From: Thermohalobaculum sp039026375
GTDB taxonomy: Bacteria; Pseudomonadota; Alphaproteobacteria; Rhodobacterales; Rhodobacteraceae
Direction of reading: 5' to 3'
NCBI GenBank assembly: GCA_039026375.1
Contig: JBCCML010000003.1
Coordinates: forward strand, 62,001 to 126,000
DNA length: 64,000 nucleotides
Of this stretch, positions 8,248 through 15,864 are shown piece after piece. Numbering within the stretch: position 1 is the first letter of the stretch; every line of letters begins with the position of its first letter. Under the pieces are notes generated by a model. The model was given only the letters and a program-made list of their open reading frames with translations. It did no database searches and was not told the DNA's origin. The position numbers and the translations under genes were made by a program.

Positions 8248-9624
8248 TCACTCGTATTTCAGGCGGTACTTGCGCACCAGCCGCAGCGCCAGGACGTTCA
8301 GGCCCAGCGTCGCCGCAAACAGCGCAAAGCCCAGGGTGTAGGCGGGACCGGCGGCCGTCTCTGCCTCAGTATCCCCCAGGATCAGCATGGTGATCTGCAC
8401 CGTGACGGTGGTCACCTTATCCAGGGGGTTGAAGGTCAGGTTAGCCGATTGGCCCACGGCCATGACGACGATCATCGTCTCGCCAACGGCACGACTGATC
8501 CCCAACAGCGCCGCCGACACGATGCCTGGCAGGGCGGCGGGCAGCACGACCTTGGTAACCGTCTCGGCCTTGGTGGCGCCCAACCCGTAGGAGCCGTCGC
8601 GCAGGGATTGCGGCACGGCGTTGATGACGTCGTCGGACAGCGAGGAGATGAAAGGGATGATCATGATCCCCATGACAAGCCCGGCGGTCAGGGCAGACTC
8701 GGCCTCGACCCCGATGCCCAGCGTGTCGCCCAGGCCCACCATAAAGGGCGCGACCGTGGTTGCAGCGAAGAATCCGTAGACCACCGTGGGCACGCCGGCC
8801 AGGATCTCCATCATCGGTTTGGCCGTGGCGCGGACGCGTTTGCTGGCAAATTCTGACAGGTAGATCGCCGCGAACAGGCCGACCGGGATGGCCACCAGCA
8901 TGGCGATCAGCGTGATCATCGCCGTGCCCAGGAACAGCGGCACGGCGCCCACTTTGTCGGCCGACATCTCGCCCGTGTGCACACCGGACAGCGGTGACCA
9001 AGTCAGGCCGAACAGGAACTTGTCGACCCGCCAGCCGATCTTGTCGAAGAAGTTCAGCGTCTCGCCGATCAGCGACAGGAAGATCATGATCGTCGTCAGG
9101 ATGGCCACAGCCGCCGCGGCCAGCAGGATCGAACGCAGGATCTTCTCGGACTTATTGCGGGCGCGGAAGCTGCGACTGACCTGACCGACCGCCCAGACCG
9201 CCGCACCCAGGGCTGCCAGTGACGACACGATCACCATGATCCAGGTGCGCGTCCCGGCAGCTGAGGCATAGACCTCGGCCAACTGCTCGCGCAGATCGTC
9301 GGTGGTCGACGCCAAGCCGCCCGTGGCAATCGCCCGGGCATCGGCCAGGACCGTCTGCGCCTGCAGGCCTTGGACGTCTGGCGCCAGATCCTCCAGCGCG
9401 CCGGTCATGTGCCCGCTGAGCCACGACGACGTTGCGATGCTGACAACCAGAAACGCGCCCAGCCCGATAAGCAGCACGCATAACAAGGCGAAAAGGCCAT
9501 GATAGCTTGGGCGGGAATGGAGCGTCGCCAGGCTGCCCCCGGCAGCCGCCAACGCGCGCGTGCGGGAGACGAAGAATGCCACCATCGAGAGGATGGCGAT
9601 CCCGATCAGCGTCAGTGACAGCAT
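8248..9624 (-). CDS. pstC: Phosphate ABC transporter permease PstC, long form
   Basis: 458 residues. Extra N-terminal helices (about 1-20, 45-70) flank a short periplasmic loop. The core permease domain (from about 215) has LFLGTAMITLIAMLVAIPVG and the EAA-loop segment DGSYGLGATKAETVTKVVLPAA. It forms the phosphate channel with PstA, whose start is 9 bases downstream. The length above E. coli PstC comes from the N-terminal extension, matching the long-form partner PstA. Confidence 0.93.
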   Translation of the reverse strand: MLSLTLIGIAILSMVAFFVSRTRALAAAGGSLATLHSRPSYHGLFALLCVLLIGLGAFLVVSIATSSWLSGHMTGALEDLAPDVQGLQAQTVLADARAIATGGLASTTDDLREQLAEVYASAAGTRTWIMVIVSSLAALGAAVWAVGQVSRSFRARNKSEKILRSILLAAAAVAILTTIMIFLSLIGETLNFFDKIGWRVDKFLFGLTWSPLSGVHTGEMSADKVGAVPLFLGTAMITLIAMLVAIPVGLFAAIYLSEFASKRVRATAKPMMEILAGVPTVVYGFFAATTVAPFMVGLGDTLGIGVEAESALTAGLVMGIMIIPFISSLSDDVINAVPQSLRDGSYGLGATKAETVTKVVLPAALPGIVSAALLGISRAVGETMIVVMAVGQSANLTFNPLDKVTTVTVQITMLILGDTEAETAAGPAYTLGFALFAATLGLNVLALRLVRKYRLKYE

Positions 9625-9715
9625 CTCGTTCCCCTACGCCCAACCCTTGGGCGGTTCCCCAGGCACGCTTCGGCCAACAACAAGATAGGCCGCATAAACA
9701 AAAACCAGCACGTAA

Positions 9716-9741
9716 GCGGCGCGAAATCTCCCCCGCGCCGC
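9716..9741 (-). terminator. Hairpin between pstS and pstC
   Basis: An 8-bp perfect stem (GCGGCGCG at 9716-9723 with CGCGCCGC at 9734-9741) and a 10-base loop lie in the 132-base gap after the pstS stop. There is no immediate T-run, so it may act as a partial terminator or mRNA stabiliser. Such hairpins commonly raise binding-protein levels over permease levels. Confidence 0.45.
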
Positions 9742-9756
9742 CAGTTCTTTACACGC

Positions 9757-10749
9757 TTACTTCAGCTCGTCGCCGGTCATGGCGCTTTGCGTCATCACGC
9801 GGTCCTGGTTGTCGGCGTGTGCATCGGCCGGCAGCGGGATCAGACCACGCTCGGTCAGATAGCCCTCTTCGCCCGACGCCTCTTCGCTGACGAACTCAGC
9901 CGCGTACTCCATCAGGCCGGGGATCACATCGATGTGGGCCTTCTTGATGTAGAAGTACATCGAGCGCGACACCGGGTAATCGCCAGCGGCGATGTTGTCG
10001 AAGGTCGGCTCGACACCACCCATGACGGCACCCTTCAGCTTGTCAGCGTTCTGGTCCAGGAACGAGAAGCCAAACACGCCCAGGGCGTTCGGGTTCGCTT
10101 CCAGCTTCGAGACGATCAGGTTGTCGTTCTCACCGGCATCGACCCAGACGCCATCGTCACGTACTTCGATGTTGTCGCAAACCTCGTCGCTGGCGCCAGC
10201 GGCAGCGCAACCCTTTTCCATGGCCAGTTCCATGAACGCGTCACGGGTGCCCGACGATGGCGGGGGGCCCAGAACCTCGATCTCGATCGCGGGCAGCGAG
10301 GGGTCAACCTCATTCCAGAACGTCGGCTCGCCCTGACCCTTGGCCAAGGCCAGGAACAATATTTCGCGCGTCAGCGTGAAGGTCGGTGCGTCAGTTGCGT
10401 TGGCGACGACGATGCCGTCAAAGCCCACGACGGATTCGATCACTTCCGTGACACCGTTCTCGGCGCACATCTTGAATTCCTTCGCCTTCATGCGGCGCGA
10501 GGCATTGGTGATGTCCGGCGTATCGGTACCAACGCCCGAGCAGAACAGCTTCAAGCCGCCGCCTGAACCCGTCGACTCGACGACCGGGGTCGGGTGTGGG
10601 GTCGCGTTGCCGAAAGCCTCGGCAACGGCGGTCGAAAACGGGAAGACCGTGGACGAGCCAACGATCTTGATAGTGTCACGAGCCTGAGCAGCTCCGGCCA
10701 CCGAAATGGCGGCGACGGCGGCGATGGCAGCTGTGGTGAGAGTCTTCAC
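9757..10749 (-). CDS. pstS: Periplasmic phosphate-binding protein PstS
   Basis: 330 residues starting at GTG 10749, preceded by AAGGAG at about 10 bases. The signal peptide ends at GAAQA (about residue 23). The mature protein starts TIKIVGSSTVFPFSTAVAE and contains the phosphate-contact loops STGSGGG and PSSGTRDAF. It captures phosphate for PstC/PstA. First gene of the pst transcript; the 125-base gap upstream holds a likely Pho box. Confidence 0.95.
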   Translation of the reverse strand: MKTLTTAAIAAVAAISVAGAAQARDTIKIVGSSTVFPFSTAVAEAFGNATPHPTPVVESTGSGGGLKLFCSGVGTDTPDITNASRRMKAKEFKMCAENGVTEVIESVVGFDGIVVANATDAPTFTLTREILFLALAKGQGEPTFWNEVDPSLPAIEIEVLGPPPSSGTRDAFMELAMEKGCAAAGASDEVCDNIEVRDDGVWVDAGENDNLIVSKLEANPNALGVFGFSFLDQNADKLKGAVMGGVEPTFDNIAAGDYPVSRSMYFYIKKAHIDVIPGLMEYAAEFVSEEASGEEGYLTERGLIPLPADAHADNQDRVMTQSAMTGDELK

Positions 10750-10855
10750 TGTGTCGCTCCTTGTGGTGCGTTACAATCTGTCCCGGATCTGCCCGGGCAA
10801 CCCCTAGACGGTTAGACAAATCTGCGATTTGCACGGATGCTTGTGCCACAATATG

Positions 10856-10874
10856 GCTGCAGATTTGTGACGCA
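10856..10874 (-). promoter_or_regulatory. Candidate Pho box upstream of pstS
   Basis: On the minus strand this reads TGCGTCACAAATCTGCAGC. The central TCACAAATCTG matches the middle of the PhoB consensus (two 7-bp half sites CTGTCAY separated by A/T). It lies about 107 bases before the pstS start. A related site in the opposite orientation (GACAAATCTGCGAT) begins near 10815. The assignment rests on consensus similarity only. Confidence 0.45.
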
Positions 10875-12203
10875 CTAAGCCTTTGTTTCTAATTGGCTTT
10901 CGGCGCTTGTGACGTCTGGTTGCGAGATATCGGACTGATTTGCCGGTGTCACAGAATCTTCATTTTCGCGGACCTCAACCGGCAACCAAACAGTGAAGGC
11001 AGACCCTTCTTCCAATTGGCTTGTAATCTCCAGGCGGCCTCGGTGGCGATTGACGATGTGTTGGCAGATCGACAGGCCCAGACCGGTGCCTGTCGCCGCA
11101 TGAGCCTTTGAATTCACCCGGTAAAAACGCTCCGTCACGCGGGGAATGTCGACCCGGGCGATGCCGGGACCCTCATCGCGCACGGTCACGCCGAACATGC
11201 CCGGCAAGGGCGGGGGCACGTCCGCCAGCGCGATGGTCACCATGGTGCCGCGCCCGCCATACTTGATGGCGTTGTCGATCAGATTCTGGAACAGTTGCAC
11301 CAGCTGTTCGCGGTCGGCTTTTATCGTCACACCGTTGGGTGGTGTCGAGGAGGCAAGCGTGACATCGGCCACCTCGGCTACCGGGCGCAGAACCTCGACC
11401 ACTTCGGACACCACGCTGAGCAGGTCTTCATTTGTGTCTGGGGCGACGCGCTCGTTCAGCTCGATCCGGTTCAGCGACAGCAGATCTTCGATCAGGCGGG
11501 TCATCCGCCCGGCCTGTCCGGCCATCAGATGCAGGAACCGCTCGGTCGCCTTCGGGTCGTTGCGCGCATGACCCAACAAGGTCTCGATCACCCCGCTGAT
11601 GGCCGCCAAGGGGGTTTTCAACTCGTGAGAGGCGTTGGCGACAAAGTCGCGGTGGACCTCCATCGAACGGCGGGCCTGGGTTTCGTCTTCGATGGCGACC
11701 AGCAGATCGCCGCGCTCGCCAAGAGTACTGATATGCGCCTTCAGCTGAGCATCCCCGGCACGGGCAAGTTGGAACGCGACGGTGACAGGGGCGCCCTGAT
11801 CGCGGGCGTCGTCCATCCCCTCCAGCAGACGATGCGCCCGCAGATTCGAGACATGGGTGTCCGGGGTCAACGCCGCCCCGAACAAGCTTCGGGCCATCTG
11901 ATTGGCCAGTTTCAGGGATCGGTCCTGGCGCACGATCATGACGCCCAGGGGCAGCGCATCTAGCAGCGGGCGGATCGACTGCTCAGCGTTCTTGGTTTTG
12001 GGTTGGGTCGGGGCGGCTGTGGCCTCCTCCGGCTCGTCAGTGCCGTCGCCCGAGATCGCGAGCGTGCCGATAAAGGCGCCCAATACCGCCAGGCCGATCG
12101 CCACCGTGGGCATGGCGCCCAACCACGCCGCGACGCCGCCCAGGACGCCAGCCCCCAGGGCGGGGGCGAAGGCCTGCATCAGCGTGCGATTGAACGGCAT
12201 CAT
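10875..12203 (-). CDS. phoR: Phosphate regulon sensor histidine kinase PhoR
   Basis: 442 residues from the ATG at 12203, which has GGGAAG upstream. Two membrane helices near the N-terminus (about 8-50) are followed by a PAS-like region. The kinase core has the H box ASHELKTPLAAISG, the N box LIDNAIKYGG, and the G boxes DEGPGI and GTGLGLSI. It phosphorylates PhoB under phosphate limitation. It lies upstream of pstS while phoB is the last regulator of the block, so sensor and regulator flank the transporter. A longer start at 12251 (TTG) is possible. Confidence 0.9.
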   Translation of the reverse strand: MMPFNRTLMQAFAPALGAGVLGGVAAWLGAMPTVAIGLAVLGAFIGTLAISGDGTDEPEEATAAPTQPKTKNAEQSIRPLLDALPLGVMIVRQDRSLKLANQMARSLFGAALTPDTHVSNLRAHRLLEGMDDARDQGAPVTVAFQLARAGDAQLKAHISTLGERGDLLVAIEDETQARRSMEVHRDFVANASHELKTPLAAISGVIETLLGHARNDPKATERFLHLMAGQAGRMTRLIEDLLSLNRIELNERVAPDTNEDLLSVVSEVVEVLRPVAEVADVTLASSTPPNGVTIKADREQLVQLFQNLIDNAIKYGGRGTMVTIALADVPPPLPGMFGVTVRDEGPGIARVDIPRVTERFYRVNSKAHAATGTGLGLSICQHIVNRHRGRLEITSQLEEGSAFTVWLPVEVRENEDSVTPANQSDISQPDVTSAESQLETKA

Positions 12204-12318
12204 GCGGTCAACTTCCCGGAAAGTTACCAACGCTACCATTTCGCGCAGCAAGGCCCCACTGGAAATGACGTCATTAAGCCGTCATATACCAAAGGCGAGC
12301 AGAGGTGTGTGTGTCTGA

Positions 12319-12738
12319 ATGATCAAATACGCTTTAAAGTGCAGCCAAGGCCATGTCTTCGAGTCCTGGTTCCGGGATAGCGAAGCGTTTGATGGCCTTG
12401 CGGCCGCTGGGCAACTGACCTGCCCGGTCTGCGGCGACACCAAGATCGAGAAAAGCATTATGGCACCGGCCGTTGGCAGCGGCGGGGGCGCGGTTGATCG
12501 GCCGCTCAGCGCGCCTGCGCACCCGGCAGAGGCCGCGCTGAAAAAGCTGCGCGCCCATCTCGAGAAGAACGCCGACTATGTGGGGCGGGACTTCGCCAAC
12601 GAAGCGCGCCGCATCCACGAGGGTGAGGCAGATGCCCGCCACATCTGGGGCGAGGCCAGCGTGGCGGAGGCGAAATCCCTGTCCGAGGACGGCGTCCCCG
12701 TGGCGCCCCTGCCGTTCCCAACGAAGCGCAACGACTAA
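12319..12738 (+). CDS. DUF1178 family protein
   Basis: 139 residues. The N-terminal 40 residues hold a zinc-ribbon-like pattern: C6 in KCSQGHVFESWF, then TCPVCG near residue 35, followed by KIEKSIMAPAV. This matches DUF1178, a small cytosolic family of unknown function common in alphaproteobacteria. The C-terminal half is charged, with FANEARRIHEGEADARHIWGEA. It is transcribed away from phoR and has no evident operon partner. Confidence 0.85.
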   Translation: MIKYALKCSQGHVFESWFRDSEAFDGLAAAGQLTCPVCGDTKIEKSIMAPAVGSGGGAVDRPLSAPAHPAEAALKKLRAHLEKNADYVGRDFANEARRIHEGEADARHIWGEASVAEAKSLSEDGVPVAPLPFPTKRND

Positions 12739-12805
12739 GCGGGCAAGGGCTGAATCCTCGCTTAGCGCCGGTTCGGTCCGGGGACCGTCCTGGCACCGTC
12801 CCGGC

Positions 12806-13633
12806 TCAGTCCTTCCAGGCCACCAGTCGCACACCGCCCAGCCGCCCCACGCCCAGCAGGTCGGCAATCACCTGATAGAACTCCTCCAACTCCGCGAACG
12901 TGGCCGCCCCCTGCCGCGCCACGTAATCCGCCTTGCCCGCCCGGAAGGCCGCCAACCGCTCTGCCGTGAACGCCGCCCAATCCGCCGTCATGTCCTGGAA
13001 ATCGACGCGCCCGAACCCAGCATCGGCCAGTTCCGCCAGATAGGCCTCCCGCGTCTGCATCGTGCCCGCTGCCATCATGCCCGCCAGATCCCGCGCCTCC
13101 GCCGCACTGGGCGGCGCCACCTCGTAGAGATCCTCGACATAGATCCCCCCGCCCGGCTTCAGCGCCGCATGCACCCGCGGGAACAACGCCCCCCGGTCCG
13201 GGATATGGTACAGCGCCAGCCACGAGACCGCCGCCTCGAACCCCTCCGCAGGCAGCGCCGTCGCCAGGATATCCCCCTGCACCTGGGTCACCTGGCCCGC
13301 GCCCAGATCCGCCCGCGCCGACAGGTCCGCCGCCAGGTCGTGGAAATCGCCCTGCAGTTCGACCGCCGTCACCGCCGCCCCGTGCTTGGCCGCCAGCCAC
13401 CGCGCCGGTCCACCAAAGCCCGAACCGATGTCCAGCACCCGCGCGCCCGCACCGATCCCCAACGCCGCCGCCGCCGCATCCACCGCCTGGGTCCCATGGT
13501 AATGCAGCTGATCCAGGCCCGCCAAAACGTCCACATCCAGCGCATCCGCCCGCCCATATCCCAGCGCCGACAGATCGTTGTGGATCCGCTCGACCGCTGA
13601 ATACAGCTTCATCGTCTTGATCGTCTGCGCCAC
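12806..13633 (-). CDS. Class I SAM-dependent methyltransferase
   Basis: 275 residues. The SAM-binding motif I is VLDIGSGFGGPARWLA (about residues 69-84), motif II lies near VTAVELQ, and the post-motif segment LKPGGGIYVEDL is also present. The layout resembles the small-molecule N-methyltransferases of the glycine/sarcosine or phosphoethanolamine type, but the substrate cannot be decided. The gene uses very G/C-rich codons. It converges with the DUF1178 gene and has no operon partner. Confidence 0.8.
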   Translation of the reverse strand: MAQTIKTMKLYSAVERIHNDLSALGYGRADALDVDVLAGLDQLHYHGTQAVDAAAAALGIGAGARVLDIGSGFGGPARWLAAKHGAAVTAVELQGDFHDLAADLSARADLGAGQVTQVQGDILATALPAEGFEAAVSWLALYHIPDRGALFPRVHAALKPGGGIYVEDLYEVAPPSAAEARDLAGMMAAGTMQTREAYLAELADAGFGRVDFQDMTADWAAFTAERLAAFRAGKADYVARQGAATFAELEEFYQVIADLLGVGRLGGVRLVAWKD

Positions 13634-13788
13634 CGCTGGCCCCCTGCTTGCTTCATTAGCGAAGTTTTAATGAGATTTTAGATATCTTCGAGCCTCTCGT
13701 GCGCGGGCGCCTGTGACGTCAGGCAAATCGCCGTCCTGATGTCGCCACAGCGATGTCGCCACCGCCACGGATCAGCCGGAGACCATCG

Positions 13789-14256
13789 ATGCCAGTGCAG
13801 GACGCCGCCAAGGCTGCCTTGGGGATCCTCTTCAAGGAGCTGGAGGCAACGTTGAAATGGGAGCGCGAGATCCGGGCCGAGGCCGCCAAGGCCGCCGGTC
13901 AACGCACCAACTTGACCGAGGCGGTGCGGAGCTCCCTGCGCCTATTGGGCGAGGAGGCACGGCGCCAGGGCCGCGACCGTCTGGCCGAACTGACGGGCGA
14001 GGAATTCTTTGTGCCCCGCCGCGTCCGCTCCACCGCGCGGACCGAGCTGGCCAAGGACTGGCTGGCGACCCGCGATCCGCCGGACTTCCACATCTCCGAA
14101 CTTCGCGCGCACTTCCAGCGACGCGGGATTATGACCGCCCGCGCCTACCTGCCCACGCTGGTCAGCCGCTGGGCCAAGGCGGGCCTGCTGACCCAGATCG
14201 AGCATGGCCGCTATCGCATCAACCACGACCATACGGCGTTCGTCGAGGAGGGGTGA
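13789..14256 (+). CDS. Hypothetical protein with winged-helix-like C-terminus
   Basis: 155 residues from ATG 13789 (CGGAGA upstream); not recognised as a named family. The N-terminal half is charged and helical (FKELEATLKWEREIRAEAA). The C-terminal 55 residues read like a winged helix: FHISELRAHFQRRG, then AYLPTLVSRWAKAGLL, then the wing-like QIEHGRYRI. A DNA-binding role is therefore possible but inferred. A damaged second copy of the same C-terminus lies at 14899-15011, on the far side of a 128-bp repeat array, which marks this as a rearranged accessory region. Confidence 0.6.
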   Translation: MPVQDAAKAALGILFKELEATLKWEREIRAEAAKAAGQRTNLTEAVRSSLRLLGEEARRQGRDRLAELTGEEFFVPRRVRSTARTELAKDWLATRDPPDFHISELRAHFQRRGIMTARAYLPTLVSRWAKAGLLTQIEHGRYRINHDHTAFVEEG

Positions 14257-14283
14257 GGGACGGCAACCCGCCTGTCCGCGGTG

Positions 14284-14841
14284 TTTACGGCCAACGTGTG
14301 CTTAAGGCGCCGACTGACCTGGGCGCATTGTTTACGCCAACGAGTGCTCAGGGCAGCGACCGACCTGGGTGGGCGCGTCGCTACGGTGTGGGCAGGCATT
14401 GGGTCTCGATGAGGCGCAGATCTGTGAGCGCGGGTTGATATCGCCAACGCTCGACCCGTTGCAGCCAAGGAGCGCTCAGGGCAGCGACCGACCTGGGTGG
14501 GCGCGTCGCTGGGGTGTGGGCGAGCACTGGGTTTCGATGCGGCGTAAATCTGGGAGCGCAGGCTGATATTGCCATCGCCCGACCCGTTACGGCCAACAAG
14601 CGCTGAGCGCAGCGACCGACCTGGGTGGGCGCGCCGCTAGGGTGTGGGCGAGCACTGGGGTCCGATGCGGCGTAGATCTGTGAGCGGGGCTGATATCGCC
14701 ACCAACCGACCGATTACAGCCAACGAGCGCTTAAGGGCAGCGACCGACCTGGGTGGGCGCGTCGCTAAGGTTTGGGCGAGCACTGGGGTCTGATGCGGCG
14801 ATGATCTGCGAGGGGCCAGATATCGTCAAAGCGCCCTCCCG
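14284..14841. repeat. Tandem array of four 128-bp units plus a truncated leading unit
   Basis: The core GCAGCGACCGACCTGGGTGG begins at 14353, 14481, 14609 and 14737, a constant 128-base period. Each unit continues through GTCGCT..GGGTGTGGGCGAGCACTGGG, GATGCGGCG..GATCTG and TGATATCGCC to a GCCAACGAGCGCT segment. The last unit decays after about 14840. A shortened relative lies just before, at 14284-14331. Since 128 is not a multiple of three, the frame shifts at each unit and the overlapping ORFs are not genes. The array occupies the gap between the winged-helix-like gene and its truncated copy. Confidence 0.9.
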
Positions 14842-14878
14842 GGGGGGAGGTCGGGCGCTGCCCGGTCTAGGACCGGGC
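14831..14878. repeat. Two adjacent GC-rich hairpins (REP-like)
   Basis: The first hairpin pairs GCGCCC (14831-14836) with GGGCGC (14853-14858) and TCCC with GGGA inside it. The second is a perfect 8-bp stem, GCCCGGTC (14860-14867) and GACCGGGC (14871-14878), with a TAG loop. They sit between the tandem array and the broken gene tail. They could be a dispersed palindromic element or a terminator for DUF3037 transcription, though no T-run follows. Confidence 0.6.
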
Positions 14879-14898
14879 GCAGATGGACCGGAGGTCTG

Positions 14899-15011
14899 CA
14901 CCTACCTGCCTACGTTGGTCAACCGCTGGACCAAGGCGGGCATACTGACCCAGATCGAGCACGGCCGCTACCGGATCAGCTACGACATACCGCGTTCGTT
15001 GAGGAGGTCTG
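14899..15011 (+). pseudogene. Truncated, frameshifted copy of the 3' end of the 13789-14256 gene
   Basis: The bases translate as YLPTLVNRWTKAGILTQIEH and then GRYRISYD, against YLPTLVSRWAKAGLLTQIEH and GRYRINHD in the intact gene. One base is then missing: GACATAC replaces GACCATAC near 14990. After this the old ending (TTCGTTGAGGAGG) is out of frame. No 5' part of the gene remains. The copy is similar but not identical, so it is an old paralogue fragment and not a fresh duplication. Confidence 0.8.
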
Positions 15012-15018
15012 AGGCATT

Positions 15019-15864
15019 TTAGTTGCTGTGTCCCGCTTTGACCAGATCTTCGAGATGCTCGACAAGCTCATTCGCTTGGCCTTCCTCGAAAACCACCGGT
15101 TCATGCGGGCTCTGGCGCAATATCTTCACGGCTCGATCAAACGCCCTAAGACGACGGTCATCTGTTGGCCGACCAACGACAAAATATGGCTTGAATTGTA
15201 CCTCAGAGCCTTCGAGATTGTGCAAACGGCCGGTCCACCGCGAAGCCTTCTCAGTGATCCTCTCATCGTCAGTCAGGTCAAACGAAAGTGGCTCCACGCA
15301 GTGTAGCTCGCCATTCTGATAACCAGCCTTAAAGTGGACATTGATCAGAGCGGACGAGACCTCGACGTCTGCAAACTCGTTTGCGATATGTGCGCTCTCC
15401 ATCATCTCCCGAACAGGTCGCCAAACGTCTTCATCAGTACGCAGAGTACGCTCTTTTGAGTTCTCGAAGCGCGCGACAAAACGCTGATAGAGATGCTCCA
15501 ACTCAGTGGCTGGATCCTCCGTCAATCCAGCACCCGAGTTACCCCATTGAAGGCTGGAATCATCGTGTTTGAGCACATCCCGAGCAAAGTCTGATGCGGT
15601 CAAATTTGTTGACTCAAAGAAAAGTGGCCCACTGGCGTGGCGGACCTTCGCAATCTGATCTCGGATACGGCGCAAAGCGGATGTTACGGCTGTCCGGTCG
15701 AGATTTGGATATGCGGACAGAATGCGTCCATCACCGTGCCTGACCTTCACTTCCAGAAAATGAAGTTTCCTGCACCAGATCAAGACGCCGACATTGAGTG
15801 CCTCTCCGTTAAACGGGTCATGATGATATCGAAGTATGCAATATGTGTAGGCAGCCTTCCTCAT
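15019..15864 (-). CDS. DUF3037 domain protein, partner of HipA-like kinase
   Basis: 281 residues. The start, AYTYCILRYHHDPFNGEALNVGVL, is the hallmark of DUF3037 proteins, which have no established biochemical role. The middle has a helical charged stretch and the end is LEDLVKAGHSN. Its ATG overlaps the TGA of the upstream kinase gene (ATGA, 15861-15864), so the two are very likely co-translated and may form a complex. Base composition is lower in GC than the flanking chromosome (33 of 60 bases in 15481-15540). There is no membrane segment or signal peptide. Confidence 0.8.
   Translation of the reverse strand: MRKAAYTYCILRYHHDPFNGEALNVGVLIWCRKLHFLEVKVRHGDGRILSAYPNLDRTAVTSALRRIRDQIAKVRHASGPLFFESTNLTASDFARDVLKHDDSSLQWGNSGAGLTEDPATELEHLYQRFVARFENSKERTLRTDEDVWRPVREMMESAHIANEFADVEVSSALINVHFKAGYQNGELHCVEPLSFDLTDDERITEKASRWTGRLHNLEGSEVQFKPYFVVGRPTDDRRLRAFDRAVKILRQSPHEPVVFEEGQANELVEHLEDLVKAGHSN

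Noticed and set aside
7765..8856. A 363-codon plus-strand frame opposite pstA and pstC
   Set aside because: It is a frame shadow rich in His, Arg and Gln, with no recognisable domain, across certain genes.
14369..14599. Short similar ORFs with GWARR and HWVSMRR in the repeat region
   Set aside because: They come from the 128-bp units; the unit length is not divisible by three, so the frames cannot continue and have no conserved start site.
14284..14841. CRISPR array
   Set aside because: Units are contiguous 128-bp repeats without short repeats and unique spacers, and no cas gene is near.
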